Below, in pieces: positions 51,479 to 60,806 of a stretch of 64,000 bases of DNA. The notes under the pieces are model-generated. The model saw nothing but the letters and a program-made list of their open reading frames with translations, was not told where the DNA came from and searched no databases. Each line of letters starts with the position of its first letter. Positions within the stretch are counted from its first letter, which is position 1. Origin of the DNA: an uncultured Bacteroidales bacterium (GTDB lineage: Bacteria; Bacteroidota; Bacteroidia; Bacteroidales; UBA932); contig CAKVCK010000017.1 of the NCBI GenBank assembly GCA_934725575.1, positions 19,584-83,583 on the forward strand, read 5' to 3'. Position numbers and translations under genes: made by a program.

Positions 51479-54400
51479 TTAGAAATCAAGATTCAAACCG
51501 ATGGTGAGAGTCTGCATCTGTGGGTAGATGAAGGTGTCAACCTCTTTTCCTCCGATTGTTGAGAAAGTAGGATCCACACCTTTCTGCTGAGAGAAAATCA
51601 ACACGTTGTCAGCGGAGACGAACGCGCGGAGGGCGCTGATGTTGACTTTCTTTGTGAGTTTCTTAGGCAGGGTGTAGCCGATGGTCACGTTCTTGACACG
51701 GAAGTAGCTTGCGTCAAAGAGGCTCATGTCTGTGTAGTTGTGAGAGCCTGGCAGCAAGGATCCGTCAAGATAATAACTGCTTGCGCCTGAGCTTGGGAAC
51801 CACTGCATAGGGTAATAGGCACCGGTGTTGTCCGGATTCCAGGTGTTGCCCACGAGATCCTTTGAGACAGGAATACGCTGTCTGCCCATAGATGAGCCGC
51901 GGAACAGATGCTGGGAGTACTCCATAGAGAAGAACTTGCCTCCGATCTGGTAAGCGGAAACAACGCTGAAATCGAAATCTTTCCATTTCAGGCTGAGGGT
52001 AAGACCTCCGATCCAATCAGGAGTTGCTGATCCTACCTCGTAGTAAGATGCGTCAGCCGCCACGTCTGTCTTGACATTGTCGCCCACCTTGTAGTTGGCG
52101 TAACGTCCTCCGTGCTCGTAGACACCTGTGGTCTCGTTCATATTCACATCATAGTAAGTAACTCTGTGCCAATAAAGTGGAAGACCGGATTTTTCGTCCA
52201 CACCGGCATATTTAGGCATATAGAGGTTGAAAAGATCCTTTCCTTCTCCACGGAGGTAAAATATTCCTCGTCCGGCGTGGCTGGCTGTTCCGGCCTGCGC
52301 CATATCCTCGGTGGCGACGGTCCAACAGCCCTTAGGGAGATCCATGGTCTCGTCGTAGTTCGGAATCTGGTCGGCAGGGACGCTCAGAAGCGTGGTGCGG
52401 TAGTGTGTTCCGTTGATGCCAACGCTGAGGGTGAGATCCTTCTTGCGGATGATGTCAGCGTCGAGTTCGATCTCGAAACCCCTGTTGCGAACCTTGGCAG
52501 CGTTTCCAAGAACGGTGGTGTAGCCGGCGCTGGCGAGAGGGGAGACTGACTGATTGAAGAGAGAGTTGACAGTCTTGTGGTCATAGAAGTCAAGCGCACC
52601 GGTGATGCGGCTCTTCAGGACACTGAAGTCAAGGCCGAGGTCAAACTGGTGGATGTTCTCCCAAGTCAGATCGGAACGAACCAAGTCGTTGCCGGTCCTG
52701 ATGGCGGTTGAGGCAGGAACGCCGGTACCGCTTGAGCTTGTCTGCCACGTGGCGACAGCGTAGTACCAGTAGTGGTTGAGATAATAAGAGGTAAGACCAT
52801 TGGAGTTACCAGTCACACCATAGCTGGCGCGCAGCTTGGCGTTGTCAAGCCATGTCTTCATCTCCTTAAGGAAGCTTTCCTCCGAGAAACGCCAACCGGC
52901 TCCGACTGACCAGAATGTACCCCAGCGGTTGTCCTTTGTGAACTTGGAGGCGGCATCACGCCTGAGGGATCCAGACAGATAATATCTGCTGTCGTAGTTG
53001 TAGTTGAAACGGCTCAGGTAAGACTCGGTCCTGTAGATGTTTGTGCTGAAGCCAGGGGTAGTGGAGTTCTCACCACCAGCGTTGACATAGCGGCCGATGA
53101 AGTTTCCGGCGATGGCATAACCCGGAATCAGCTCGTAACCAGTGCCGAAATTGAGGTCATCCCTGTTCAAATCCTCATACTCGTGACCTAGCATAGCGTC
53201 AACGTGATGCTTGTCGAAGTCCTGATTATAAGTAAGGATCTGCTGGGTGTTGATAATTCGGCGCTGGTAGGTCTTGATACCGAATCCTCCGTTAGGAGTT
53301 CCGCGGCCGGCGACACTGTTCACGTACATAGTACGTTTCCAGTGGGACTCGTCCATATTGAAGTTCACATTGAAGTTGAAGTACTTCAGGAAGTTGACAT
53401 CGGCGAACAGACGGGTGGTCCATGTGGAGATGTCCTGACGCTCGATGTTGGTCTCGGCGATGTACTTGAAGTCGCTGCCGTAAGGGCTGGTCGCTACTCC
53501 GAGTGGTGAGTATGAGGCGTTCTTGGTGTTCAGGATCTTGTTCCCGTTCGCGTCGAGCACAGGGTCGCCGTTCTCGTCGATTGTGTAAACCGGCTCGATA
53601 GGCTGCCATCCCTTCACGTGAAGCATAGCGTTACCGTAGGCTCCACCGATCTGACGGGAACCCCACTTACCGGCCTGGGCGCGGGTGCTGGTCTTTGAGT
53701 AACCGACATTCGCACCGATCTTCAACCATTTGAGGGCCTGCGCATCGACGTTCATACGTCCGCTGTAACGCTTGTATGAGCTGGCGATAAGGAATGAAGG
53801 CTCGTCCTGATAGCCGAGGGAAGCGTAGTAGTGGATCTTGTCGGATCCGCCGCTTGCAGAGAGGTTATATTCCTGACGGAAAGCATTTTTGAACATAATG
53901 TCGGCCGCGTCTCCGTTGTAGAGCAACCTGGCGTCCTTGTTGATCTTTCCGGTGGCAGGATCGATCAGATAGGCTCCGCTCATAGTCGCTGAGGCGTTCG
54001 AGCCTGATCCCGTCGGGGTGTAGATCGCTCCAGGAACGTTGTAGGCCATATTGTTGCCGAGGGCGTTCTTCTGGAACTGGGTCTCGCTTCCGTTGTAGTC
54101 AAACAAGTGCTGGCTGGCAAAGAGCCTTGCCTCCTCGTCCGTGTGGTTCGGAGTGGCGATGTTGGTGTAGTAGTTGCCGTTCGCGTCGACTCCAGGAAGA
54201 CCTGTTCCGTTCACACCGTAGCGGTATGAGTTGTAGATTGACTGCCAGGCATATTCATAGTACTCGGCGGCGGTGTCGATGGAATTGACGTTGTAGTTTC
54301 CGATGGAGTTCCATCCCCAACGGCTCTGGAAGGAGATCTTGGACTTGCCTTCGGAGCCTCTCTTGGTGGTGATGAGGATGACACCGTTACCTGCTCTTGA

Positions 54401-55063
54401 TCCGTAGAGGGCGGTTGAGGCCGCGTCCTTGAGGACGGTCACGGAAGCGATGTCGTTAGGATCCAGCTGGGAAAGAGGGTTCTCGTAGGTGGAGTTGGTC
54501 TGCTGGGCCACACCGTCGATAACGACAAGGGCGGCTGCCGACGCACCGTTTGTGGAGCTGACACCACGGAGACGGATCGCCATATCGTAGCCAGGCTGAC
54601 CGTCAACCATTGAGACCTGAAGACCAGGGGCCGCTCCTTCCAATGCTCTGGAGACTGTGGTCGTGTTCTGGATCGCCACGATATCAGACTTGACATCGGT
54701 GATCGATCCGGTCACATCTTTCTTTTTCTGAGTACCATAGGCTACGACAACGACCTCGTCGAGGTACCTGTTGTCGCTCTGGAGGACTACATTGATCACG
54801 GACGAGGTGCCGACCTTGACCTCCTGTGAGGTGTAACCAATGCTGGAGAAGACGAGGATGGCTCCCTGCTTCACGTGAGGCAGGCTGTAGTTACCGTCCA
54901 AGTCTGTCATTGTGCCGGTTGTTGTGCCCTTTATAAGGACATTGGCACCGACACAGGGTTCCCCTGTCTCGTCCGTGACCTTTCCGGACACGGCGGACTG
55001 GGCGAACGCCTGCGCCCCGATTAGCAGAAGCGCAAGCAAAGCTGTGAATAAACGTTTACCCAT
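51479..55063 (-). CDS. SusC/RagA family TonB-linked outer membrane transporter (pair B)
   Basis: This 1194-residue protein starts MGKRLFTALLALLLIGAQAF with a signal peptide ending AFAQ. It has the regulatory-like domain (SGKVTDETGEPCVGANVLIKG, TTTGTMTDLDGNYSLP), the DEVVVVAYGTQKKKDVTGSI linker, plug motifs (AASTALYGSRAGNGVILITTKRG) and a barrel ending LNLDF. It is longer than pairs A and C by about 150 residues, mostly in barrel loops. Its first 110 residues and its 5' leader closely match those of the transporter at 60807-63959, although the barrels are different. Confidence 0.95.
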   Translation of the reverse strand: MGKRLFTALLALLLIGAQAFAQSAVSGKVTDETGEPCVGANVLIKGTTTGTMTDLDGNYSLPHVKQGAILVFSSIGYTSQEVKVGTSSVINVVLQSDNRYLDEVVVVAYGTQKKKDVTGSITDVKSDIVAIQNTTTVSRALEGAAPGLQVSMVDGQPGYDMAIRLRGVSSTNGASAAALVVIDGVAQQTNSTYENPLSQLDPNDIASVTVLKDAASTALYGSRAGNGVILITTKRGSEGKSKISFQSRWGWNSIGNYNVNSIDTAAEYYEYAWQSIYNSYRYGVNGTGLPGVDANGNYYTNIATPNHTDEEARLFASQHLFDYNGSETQFQKNALGNNMAYNVPGAIYTPTGSGSNASATMSGAYLIDPATGKINKDARLLYNGDAADIMFKNAFRQEYNLSASGGSDKIHYYASLGYQDEPSFLIASSYKRYSGRMNVDAQALKWLKIGANVGYSKTSTRAQAGKWGSRQIGGAYGNAMLHVKGWQPIEPVYTIDENGDPVLDANGNKILNTKNASYSPLGVATSPYGSDFKYIAETNIERQDISTWTTRLFADVNFLKYFNFNVNFNMDESHWKRTMYVNSVAGRGTPNGGFGIKTYQRRIINTQQILTYNQDFDKHHVDAMLGHEYEDLNRDDLNFGTGYELIPGYAIAGNFIGRYVNAGGENSTTPGFSTNIYRTESYLSRFNYNYDSRYYLSGSLRRDAASKFTKDNRWGTFWSVGAGWRFSEESFLKEMKTWLDNAKLRASYGVTGNSNGLTSYYLNHYWYYAVATWQTSSSGTGVPASTAIRTGNDLVRSDLTWENIHQFDLGLDFSVLKSRITGALDFYDHKTVNSLFNQSVSPLASAGYTTVLGNAAKVRNRGFEIELDADIIRKKDLTLSVGINGTHYRTTLLSVPADQIPNYDETMDLPKGCWTVATEDMAQAGTASHAGRGIFYLRGEGKDLFNLYMPKYAGVDEKSGLPLYWHRVTYYDVNMNETTGVYEHGGRYANYKVGDNVKTDVAADASYYEVGSATPDWIGGLTLSLKWKDFDFSVVSAYQIGGKFFSMEYSQHLFRGSSMGRQRIPVSKDLVGNTWNPDNTGAYYPMQWFPSSGASSYYLDGSLLPGSHNYTDMSLFDASYFRVKNVTIGYTLPKKLTKKVNISALRAFVSADNVLIFSQQKGVDPTFSTIGGKEVDTFIYPQMQTLTIGLNLDF

Positions 55064-55207
55064 AAACTGTTATTTAAAAATAATGGTTTTCTAAACGCGG
55101 GGTTTAGTGAATATAAAATGTATAAGGGGGAGATGAAATAATTGTTATCAGTCGTGTTGTGTCATTATGCAATATGTTGTTAATTCGTTCAAAACGTTGC
55201 AAAATTA
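55064..55207 (-). promoter_or_regulatory. Leader and probable promoter of the pair B SusC gene
   Basis: A minus-strand TAATTTTG (55207-55200) matches the -7 consensus and predicts a leader of about 130 bases. Next to the ATG the leader holds a small hairpin (CTAAAC/GTTTAG arms around 55093-55110). After it comes an A/T-rich block AAAACCATTATT...AAATAA that is almost repeated in front of the SusC gene at 63959. No good -33 element is seen. Confidence 0.5.
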
Positions 55208-55353
55208 TACTATCGGAATTGAACTTTGTGATAATATTTGACAAAAACACTTTGAAAAATGACAAGCGCAATCCTTTTTGCATAGAAGTGGCGTTCCGTA
55301 CTTTCCATTTTGGCACGCGTTAAATACGGGCTTTCGCCACAAGGAAAATTGAA

Positions 55354-55385
55354 TTTGTTTTATTCCTCGGAAATCAGTTTCTTTG
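55354..55385 (+). promoter_or_regulatory. Promoter of the DUF6057-like/PD40 pair
   Basis: TTTG (55354-55357), a 20-base spacer and TTTCTTTG (55378-55385) match the Bacteroidetes promoter with one deviation at the -7 element. Transcription would start near 55390, which rules out the upstream open-frame start at 55310 and supports the ATG at 55412 or 55427. Confidence 0.65.
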
Positions 55386-55426
55386 TGTGGCATAAAACGA
55401 AAGGACGAAGGATGCCGAGAGTCATT

Positions 55427-57337
55427 ATGAAAAAAGTTCAAAAAAACACCGTACGGACGATCGCTCTGACTTTCGCGGTTTTTGTCTGTGCGATTCTGTT
55501 CCTTATATGCTTTCTCTCCTCGCAGAAATGGGTGCTGCCTTTCAGGGGGCTGCAGGAGATGTTCCTCTTGGACTGGGAGTACGTCAATGGAATACTGATG
55601 CATCCCGGCGGACTGACGGAACTGGCCGCCAAGTTTCTGGTGCAGTTCTTCACCATTCCCGGAGCCGGGGTGGTGGTCACAATTATTATCCTTGGACTGA
55701 ACGCATTGTTGGTCTGGAAAATTATGGAGAGGACTGCCTGCACAGGAGGGCGGTTCTCCGATGTGCCAGCGGATGGATCCAATAGAAATATTTGGGGAAT
55801 ATTCCCACTGTGCCTGCTGCCTTCCGCCTTTCTTGCTGTCTCATTATTAGACTATTATAGTTTCTACCAAGGACTCCTTGCCTACGTTGCGGCTGTCTTT
55901 TGCCTTTGGGAATATACTAAGATCAGAAGCTGCCGCGTACCTTGGGTCCAAGGATGCCTGATGACGGTCGGACTTTTCTTTCTGGCTGGCTCCGTCGCAC
56001 TCCTGTTCGCTGTACGCGCGCTGTTGTTCGACATATTCGTAAAACGCCAAAAATCTTTATTGTCAATTGTTTATCCGTTACTGACCCTTGTCCTCGGCCT
56101 GTTTATGATCCAGACAGGCGAGATTGCCTCAGTCATCGACGCCTTCACTCCAAAGATGTATTACGAGGTCAATATAATGAATATGCCTGAGATCCACTAC
56201 GTAAGCTGGGTTATGCTGTCAGTCTGCATATTCATCGCCGCTTGCTCGCGAAGGCTGGAGGTCGGGACTATGGCCGCCAAGGGCTTCATATTCCTTCTAT
56301 GCGCGGCGGCGATGTTGGGAACTTATGCCTATTTCGGCGGCGCTTCCCGGTCCGAGGCCAGAACAAGGCTTTACCGGTTGGAATGTTTGGCGACCAATGA
56401 GGATTGGGACGGCATCATCCGTCTGCACGGACGGGATGTAAGATCGCAGAACGAGGCGAATTATCTGAATCTGGCTTTGGCGGAGAAAGGAATCCTCGCC
56501 GAGGATCTTTTCAAATACAGGCAGAACGGACCGGCGTCACTGATAAATGACGTTAAGGCGCAGAATGATATGGATCTGCCGCGGCTTGGCAGGATTCTCT
56601 TTGCTATGGGGAATATGGGCGCGGCGCAGGGTATGGCTTTCAACGCGAACCAAGCGTTCGGAGACAATGTTCCGTCGATGTTGGGAATGATTCTTCAGAT
56701 CGACCTTATGAGGGGCTCCTACGCCACGGCTGAAAAATACATCCGTCTTATGGAAAAGTCTCCGCTTCTCTCGAAATGGGCTTCCTCTCAAAGGACATTC
56801 CTATGGAATGACAAGGCTGTTGAGAGTGACAGTCTTTTGGGCAATGGACGGAAAGACCTCGGATGTGAGGACGCTTTCGTGCTGTACACCAATCCGATGG
56901 ATGACCTGTTCAGGATAGTCGAAGCGAATCCGTCCGATGAGAAGGCGATGGAATATGCCCTTTCATACCTCCTGTTGGCAAAGGATATGGACAACATCGT
57001 AGGGTTTGTCGAGAAATATTTTGGAGCGCCTGCCTTGAGGACTCTTCCGACACCGGTGCAGGAATGTCTTCTGTTCTACTCGGATTATTACACAACAATG
57101 GACGTCAAGTTTGCGGTCAGCCACGGGATGCCGCAGGAGGATGTCGAGCGCAGACAAGCCTACGACCTTGATTGGATTCTTGCGCACGGAGTGACCGAGG
57201 AGAATCTGGCCAGGTTCAAATCTTTCAGGGATAAATACGGCAAGGCGGCGCAAAGCCGAAACCCAAAATCCGCTATGGCCTCTTTCCGAGAGACGTTCTG
57301 GTACTATCTTTTGTTCACTCAAATTTCTGATAATTAA
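55427..57337 (+). CDS. DUF6057-like multispanning membrane protein
   Basis: From the ATG at 55427 (MKKVQKN; an in-frame ATG at 55412 is an alternative) the protein has 636 residues. The N-terminal half has about nine to ten hydrophobic helices (for example TIALTFAVFVCAILFLICFL and VVVTIIILGLNALLVWKI). The C-terminal half is soluble and made of helical repeats of TPR type (YLNLALAEKGILAEDLFKY, AMGNMGAAQGMAFNANQAFG). This fits the DUF6057 family of Bacteroidetes, whose function is not known to me. Its stop overlaps the next start by one base (TAATG), so the two proteins are translationally coupled and probably work together. Confidence 0.82.
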   Translation: MKKVQKNTVRTIALTFAVFVCAILFLICFLSSQKWVLPFRGLQEMFLLDWEYVNGILMHPGGLTELAAKFLVQFFTIPGAGVVVTIIILGLNALLVWKIMERTACTGGRFSDVPADGSNRNIWGIFPLCLLPSAFLAVSLLDYYSFYQGLLAYVAAVFCLWEYTKIRSCRVPWVQGCLMTVGLFFLAGSVALLFAVRALLFDIFVKRQKSLLSIVYPLLTLVLGLFMIQTGEIASVIDAFTPKMYYEVNIMNMPEIHYVSWVMLSVCIFIAACSRRLEVGTMAAKGFIFLLCAAAMLGTYAYFGGASRSEARTRLYRLECLATNEDWDGIIRLHGRDVRSQNEANYLNLALAEKGILAEDLFKYRQNGPASLINDVKAQNDMDLPRLGRILFAMGNMGAAQGMAFNANQAFGDNVPSMLGMILQIDLMRGSYATAEKYIRLMEKSPLLSKWASSQRTFLWNDKAVESDSLLGNGRKDLGCEDAFVLYTNPMDDLFRIVEANPSDEKAMEYALSYLLLAKDMDNIVGFVEKYFGAPALRTLPTPVQECLLFYSDYYTTMDVKFAVSHGMPQEDVERRQAYDLDWILAHGVTEENLARFKSFRDKYGKAAQSRNPKSAMASFRETFWYYLLFTQISDN

Positions 57338-58866
57338 TGAATATGACTTCGTCTTTAGGGTCATCGCTCCGACAGGCTCTGCGACCATCGAAGCGGCCGT
57401 TCATCAATGGAATATTATCATTGATGTCAATTATGATTCTGGCCTCCTGTGGACAGGAAATAAGCGTTTCAGGAAACATTGAGGAGTGTCCGAAAATATT
57501 CCCGGACTACGCCGGAGTCACCATTCCGGCGAACATCGCCCCGCTGAACTTCTCCTACCTTGGCGACGAGCCGGCGGTGCTGATCGTCAATGGAAATTCC
57601 GGCGAAAGGCAGATCAAGGGACGGAAGGGGTTATTCTCTTTTCCGACAAGATATTGGAAAAAGTTGATGGAGACGGGCAAAGGCTCGGACGTAAAACTCA
57701 CTGTGGCCGTCAGACGCGACGGAAAGTGGATGGCGTTCAAACCATTCATCCTCAGCGTTTCAGCGGACGTGATCGATCCGTACCTCTCCTACAGACTTAT
57801 ACCGCCAGGCTATGAGACGTGGAAGAAAATGGGAATCTACCAGAGAAATCTGGAGACATATTCGCAAACTCCCATCATAGAGAACTCGCTGACAGGCGGA
57901 AATTGTGTCAACTGCCATACCTATTGCCAAAGAGATCCTTCCAGAATGCTCTTCCACGCGCGCGCGGATTATGGCGGAACGGCGATGATCATAGACGGGA
58001 ATGTAGAGAAACTGAACACAAAGACCGACTCAACGATAAGCGCTTTGGTGTACCCTTATTGGCATCCTTCCGGGAAGTATGTGACCTTCTCTGTCAATTC
58101 AACGAGCCAGAACTTCTTCAGTCACAATCCAAACCGTATCGAAGTCTATGACAGCGCCTCCGACATCGTGCTGTACGATGTGGACAAACACGAGATCTCT
58201 TGGTCGCCTCTGACCCGCTCGGAGGATTCCTTCGAGACATTCCCTACCTTTTCACCTGATGGCCGGAGTCTGTACTTCTGTTCCGCCAAGGCTGTCTCTC
58301 CGATGCCTCAGGAATATTCAAAAGTCAAGTACAGCCTTTGCCGCATAGCCTTCAATCAGGAAGACGCGTCCTTCGGTGACTCGGTGGACACCCTCTACAA
58401 CGGCGCCGCCAACGGCAAGAGCGTCTCGTTTCCACGAATATCCCCGGACGGCCGCTTCCTGGTTTTCACTCTTCAGGAATATGGTAATTTCTCCATCTGG
58501 CACAAGGATGCCGACCTTTGGTTGATGAATATGTCAACAGGGGAGACCCGTCCTCTTGAAGCGGCGAACTCCGAGGACGTGGACAGTTATCACTCCTGGA
58601 GCGGCAACAGTCGTTGGTTGGTATTCAGTAGCAGGAGAATAGACGGACTTTACACAAGGCCGTTCATCTGCCACATTGATGAAAACGGACAGGCCTCGAA
58701 GCCGTTCCTCCTTCCTCAGAGGAATCCGTTGGAGTACTACGCTGACCAGATGGTTTCCTATAATCTTCCAGAGTTGATGGAGCATAAGGTCACTGTGAGC
58801 CGGCACAAAATCGCCAACACTCTCCGTAACACTTCTGGAACAGACATAACTGTGAAAGCGAAATAG
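57337..58866 (+). CDS. PD40/TolB-like lipoprotein with a CXXCH motif
   Basis: This 509-residue lipoprotein has a hydrophobic segment ending IMILASC (Cys38). It has an N-terminal beta domain, a single CVNCH motif at residues 190-194 of the kind that binds heme c, and then a beta-propeller-like region with PD40 units (YPYWHPSGKYVTFSVN, FPTFSPDGRSLYFCSA, FPRISPDGRFLVFTLQ). The segment after the motif (DPSRMLFHARADYGGTAMI) looks conserved in relatives. The role is unknown; heme attachment would require cytochrome c maturation machinery, which is not in this window. Translation is coupled to the membrane protein upstream. Confidence 0.85.
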   Translation: MNMTSSLGSSLRQALRPSKRPFINGILSLMSIMILASCGQEISVSGNIEECPKIFPDYAGVTIPANIAPLNFSYLGDEPAVLIVNGNSGERQIKGRKGLFSFPTRYWKKLMETGKGSDVKLTVAVRRDGKWMAFKPFILSVSADVIDPYLSYRLIPPGYETWKKMGIYQRNLETYSQTPIIENSLTGGNCVNCHTYCQRDPSRMLFHARADYGGTAMIIDGNVEKLNTKTDSTISALVYPYWHPSGKYVTFSVNSTSQNFFSHNPNRIEVYDSASDIVLYDVDKHEISWSPLTRSEDSFETFPTFSPDGRSLYFCSAKAVSPMPQEYSKVKYSLCRIAFNQEDASFGDSVDTLYNGAANGKSVSFPRISPDGRFLVFTLQEYGNFSIWHKDADLWLMNMSTGETRPLEAANSEDVDSYHSWSGNSRWLVFSSRRIDGLYTRPFICHIDENGQASKPFLLPQRNPLEYYADQMVSYNLPELMEHKVTVSRHKIANTLRNTSGTDITVKAK

Positions 58867-58888
58867 TTGGAGTTCAGAATGTTGAAAT

Positions 58889-58924
58889 AAAAAGAGGGAG
58901 GCGAATCCAATCACCTCCCTCTTC
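58889..58924. terminator. Bidirectional terminator between the PD40 gene and SusD pair C
   Basis: AGAGGGAGG and CCTCCCTCT arms with a 12-base loop form a strong stem. On the minus strand it is followed by TTTTTATTT, and on the plus strand by TCTTAT, so it can end both convergent transcripts. Confidence 0.88.
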
Positions 58925-58943
58925 TTATAGTAATGTAGTCAGA

Positions 58944-60794
58944 CTACTTGCTGTTGTCGAATGTACCGTTGTCCCAACCTATGTTCTGTGGAATCTCGCT
59001 TCCGGTGTTGGACTGGATGAATCCGTTAGGAAGTGGGAACACATAGTCATAGTCGTGGATGTTCGGACGCTTGATCCCATCGTTGGCGTTAGGGTAGTTC
59101 CAGCCATATTTCCTGACTCTGTCCACAAGAACGTTGCCATAGCCAAGGGAGGCGAGGTTAGGGTTGTTGGACAGACGTGAGAGGGTCACACGGCGCTGCT
59201 CCTCACCGAAGAGTTCGCGGGCGCGCTCGTCAAGGATGTAGTCAAGGGTTACCTCTGAGGCAGAGCAGTCGGCCGCGCCGGCACGCTCTCTGACTGCGTT
59301 GATGTCCTTTGCGGCGTTTGCCTTGTCGCCCTTGCCAAGATAAGCCTCGGCGCGGAGCAGGTAGGTCTCCGCAACACGGGCGACATACCAATCGACATCA
59401 TACTGCTGCCAGCTTGGACCGGATGTCTTGGTACCGCGCTTGTCTGTGGAGAACTTCCAAAGGCGAGGCCAGTAACCAACTGTGTCAGCAGGTGTAAGAG
59501 TGTAGGACGGGAAAAGGGTCGCCACATCAGCTATGGCCTGAGGCCAGGTCTTCTCACCGCTTGGCTGCCAAACATTGTGCTGGAGCATCGTTTCCGATCC
59601 ACGGAAGTCGTTCTTGTCATTCCATACATTGTAGATGAAGAAATTGGTAGGACGGATTGTCGGGCCATAGACACCGATTGTTCCGATAGAGTCAGGACGC
59701 GCAGAACCGGCCTCTGTCTTGCCGTCGGCGAAGTAGAAACCACCGTCACCGAAGATTCTTACATTCTCCTTGCCGTTAATGGTCTTGCGGGTGTTGTTGG
59801 AACGAATCCAGTTAGAGTTGATCGCGGCCTCTGACTGGTTGTAGTTACACCTCCACCAAGAGTTTCCACCACCACCGGTGCTGTAGGTTCCGTAGTTGTA
59901 CTGAGCGACCCAGATAGCCTCGCTGTTGCCAGCCTCGTGATTCTGGTTGCCGACCTGGAAAAGATCCCAGTAAGGATTCAGAGCGTGGCCATACCTGTCG
60001 GTAGCCTCGTCCTTGCGCTCGCCGTAGCGGGCGGTCATAAGATGATAGTCACCGTCTGTTCCATCGATGACACGTGTCGCGGCCTGAACAGCCTCATCGA
60101 ATTTGCCAAGGGTGTTGCAGATCTCTGCGAGATAATGATCGGCAGCGGCTCTTGTGACACGTCCGGCAGCGGCAACCGTCAAAGGAAGATTCTCGCTTGC
60201 GAACTTGAAGTCATCGTAGCACTGCTCCCAAACTTCAGTACGAGTGTTTCTCGGGAAGTCCAGGCAAAGTTCCTCAGTAGGTTCTGTGACCACAGGAACG
60301 CCACCGTAGAGACCGGCCAGATTACGGTAGAACCAACCGCGAAGGAATCTGGCCTCGGCGAGATATTCATTCTTCTGGGCCTCGTTGTTCCAGTTGAGAT
60401 CCTTCTGCTCAATGGTCTGGATCACCTTGTTCATGTCGTAGATGACATAGTACTGGTTCCTGAACCAGTGGTCGATGAAACCGTCATCAGCATTGTAGCC
60501 ATTGTCCCAGTTTCCGCCACCGATTCCATTCGTTCCGGTGGAAGTGAATGTGTCAAGGCCACAACCCATAAGGAGCCACGAGCAAGAGTTGTGCATTACT
60601 CCAAGGAAGAGGTACTGAACTCTGGCGTAGCCATAGTTTATTGCTAGTTCAACATCGGCTGGGCTGTTGTAGAAAGTCTTTGAGTTGAGTGTGTACGACT
60701 TTTCCTCAAGGAACTTGCTATCGCTTTCGCAGCCAGTCACAGCGAACGTCGCGATCGCGGCAGCAGCCGCAAGAATATATTTTCTGATCTTCAT
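58944..60794 (-). CDS. SusD/RagB family lipoprotein (pair C)
   Basis: This 616-residue lipoprotein (Cys22, AVTGCESDSKFLEEK; acidic residues after Cys) has SusD features: NSPADVELAINYGYARVQ, YLAEARFLRGWFYRNLAGLYGGVPVVTEP, LLRAEAYLGKGDKANAAKDINAVRERA, and a final GFIQSNTGSEIPQNIGWDNG. It is the last gene of its operon, 12 bases after SusC. The adjacent glycan specificity cannot be deduced. Confidence 0.95.
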   Translation of the reverse strand: MKIRKYILAAAAAIATFAVTGCESDSKFLEEKSYTLNSKTFYNSPADVELAINYGYARVQYLFLGVMHNSCSWLLMGCGLDTFTSTGTNGIGGGNWDNGYNADDGFIDHWFRNQYYVIYDMNKVIQTIEQKDLNWNNEAQKNEYLAEARFLRGWFYRNLAGLYGGVPVVTEPTEELCLDFPRNTRTEVWEQCYDDFKFASENLPLTVAAAGRVTRAAADHYLAEICNTLGKFDEAVQAATRVIDGTDGDYHLMTARYGERKDEATDRYGHALNPYWDLFQVGNQNHEAGNSEAIWVAQYNYGTYSTGGGGNSWWRCNYNQSEAAINSNWIRSNNTRKTINGKENVRIFGDGGFYFADGKTEAGSARPDSIGTIGVYGPTIRPTNFFIYNVWNDKNDFRGSETMLQHNVWQPSGEKTWPQAIADVATLFPSYTLTPADTVGYWPRLWKFSTDKRGTKTSGPSWQQYDVDWYVARVAETYLLRAEAYLGKGDKANAAKDINAVRERAGAADCSASEVTLDYILDERARELFGEEQRRVTLSRLSNNPNLASLGYGNVLVDRVRKYGWNYPNANDGIKRPNIHDYDYVFPLPNGFIQSNTGSEIPQNIGWDNGTFDNSK

Positions 60795-60806
60795 AATGCT
60801 GTCTGA

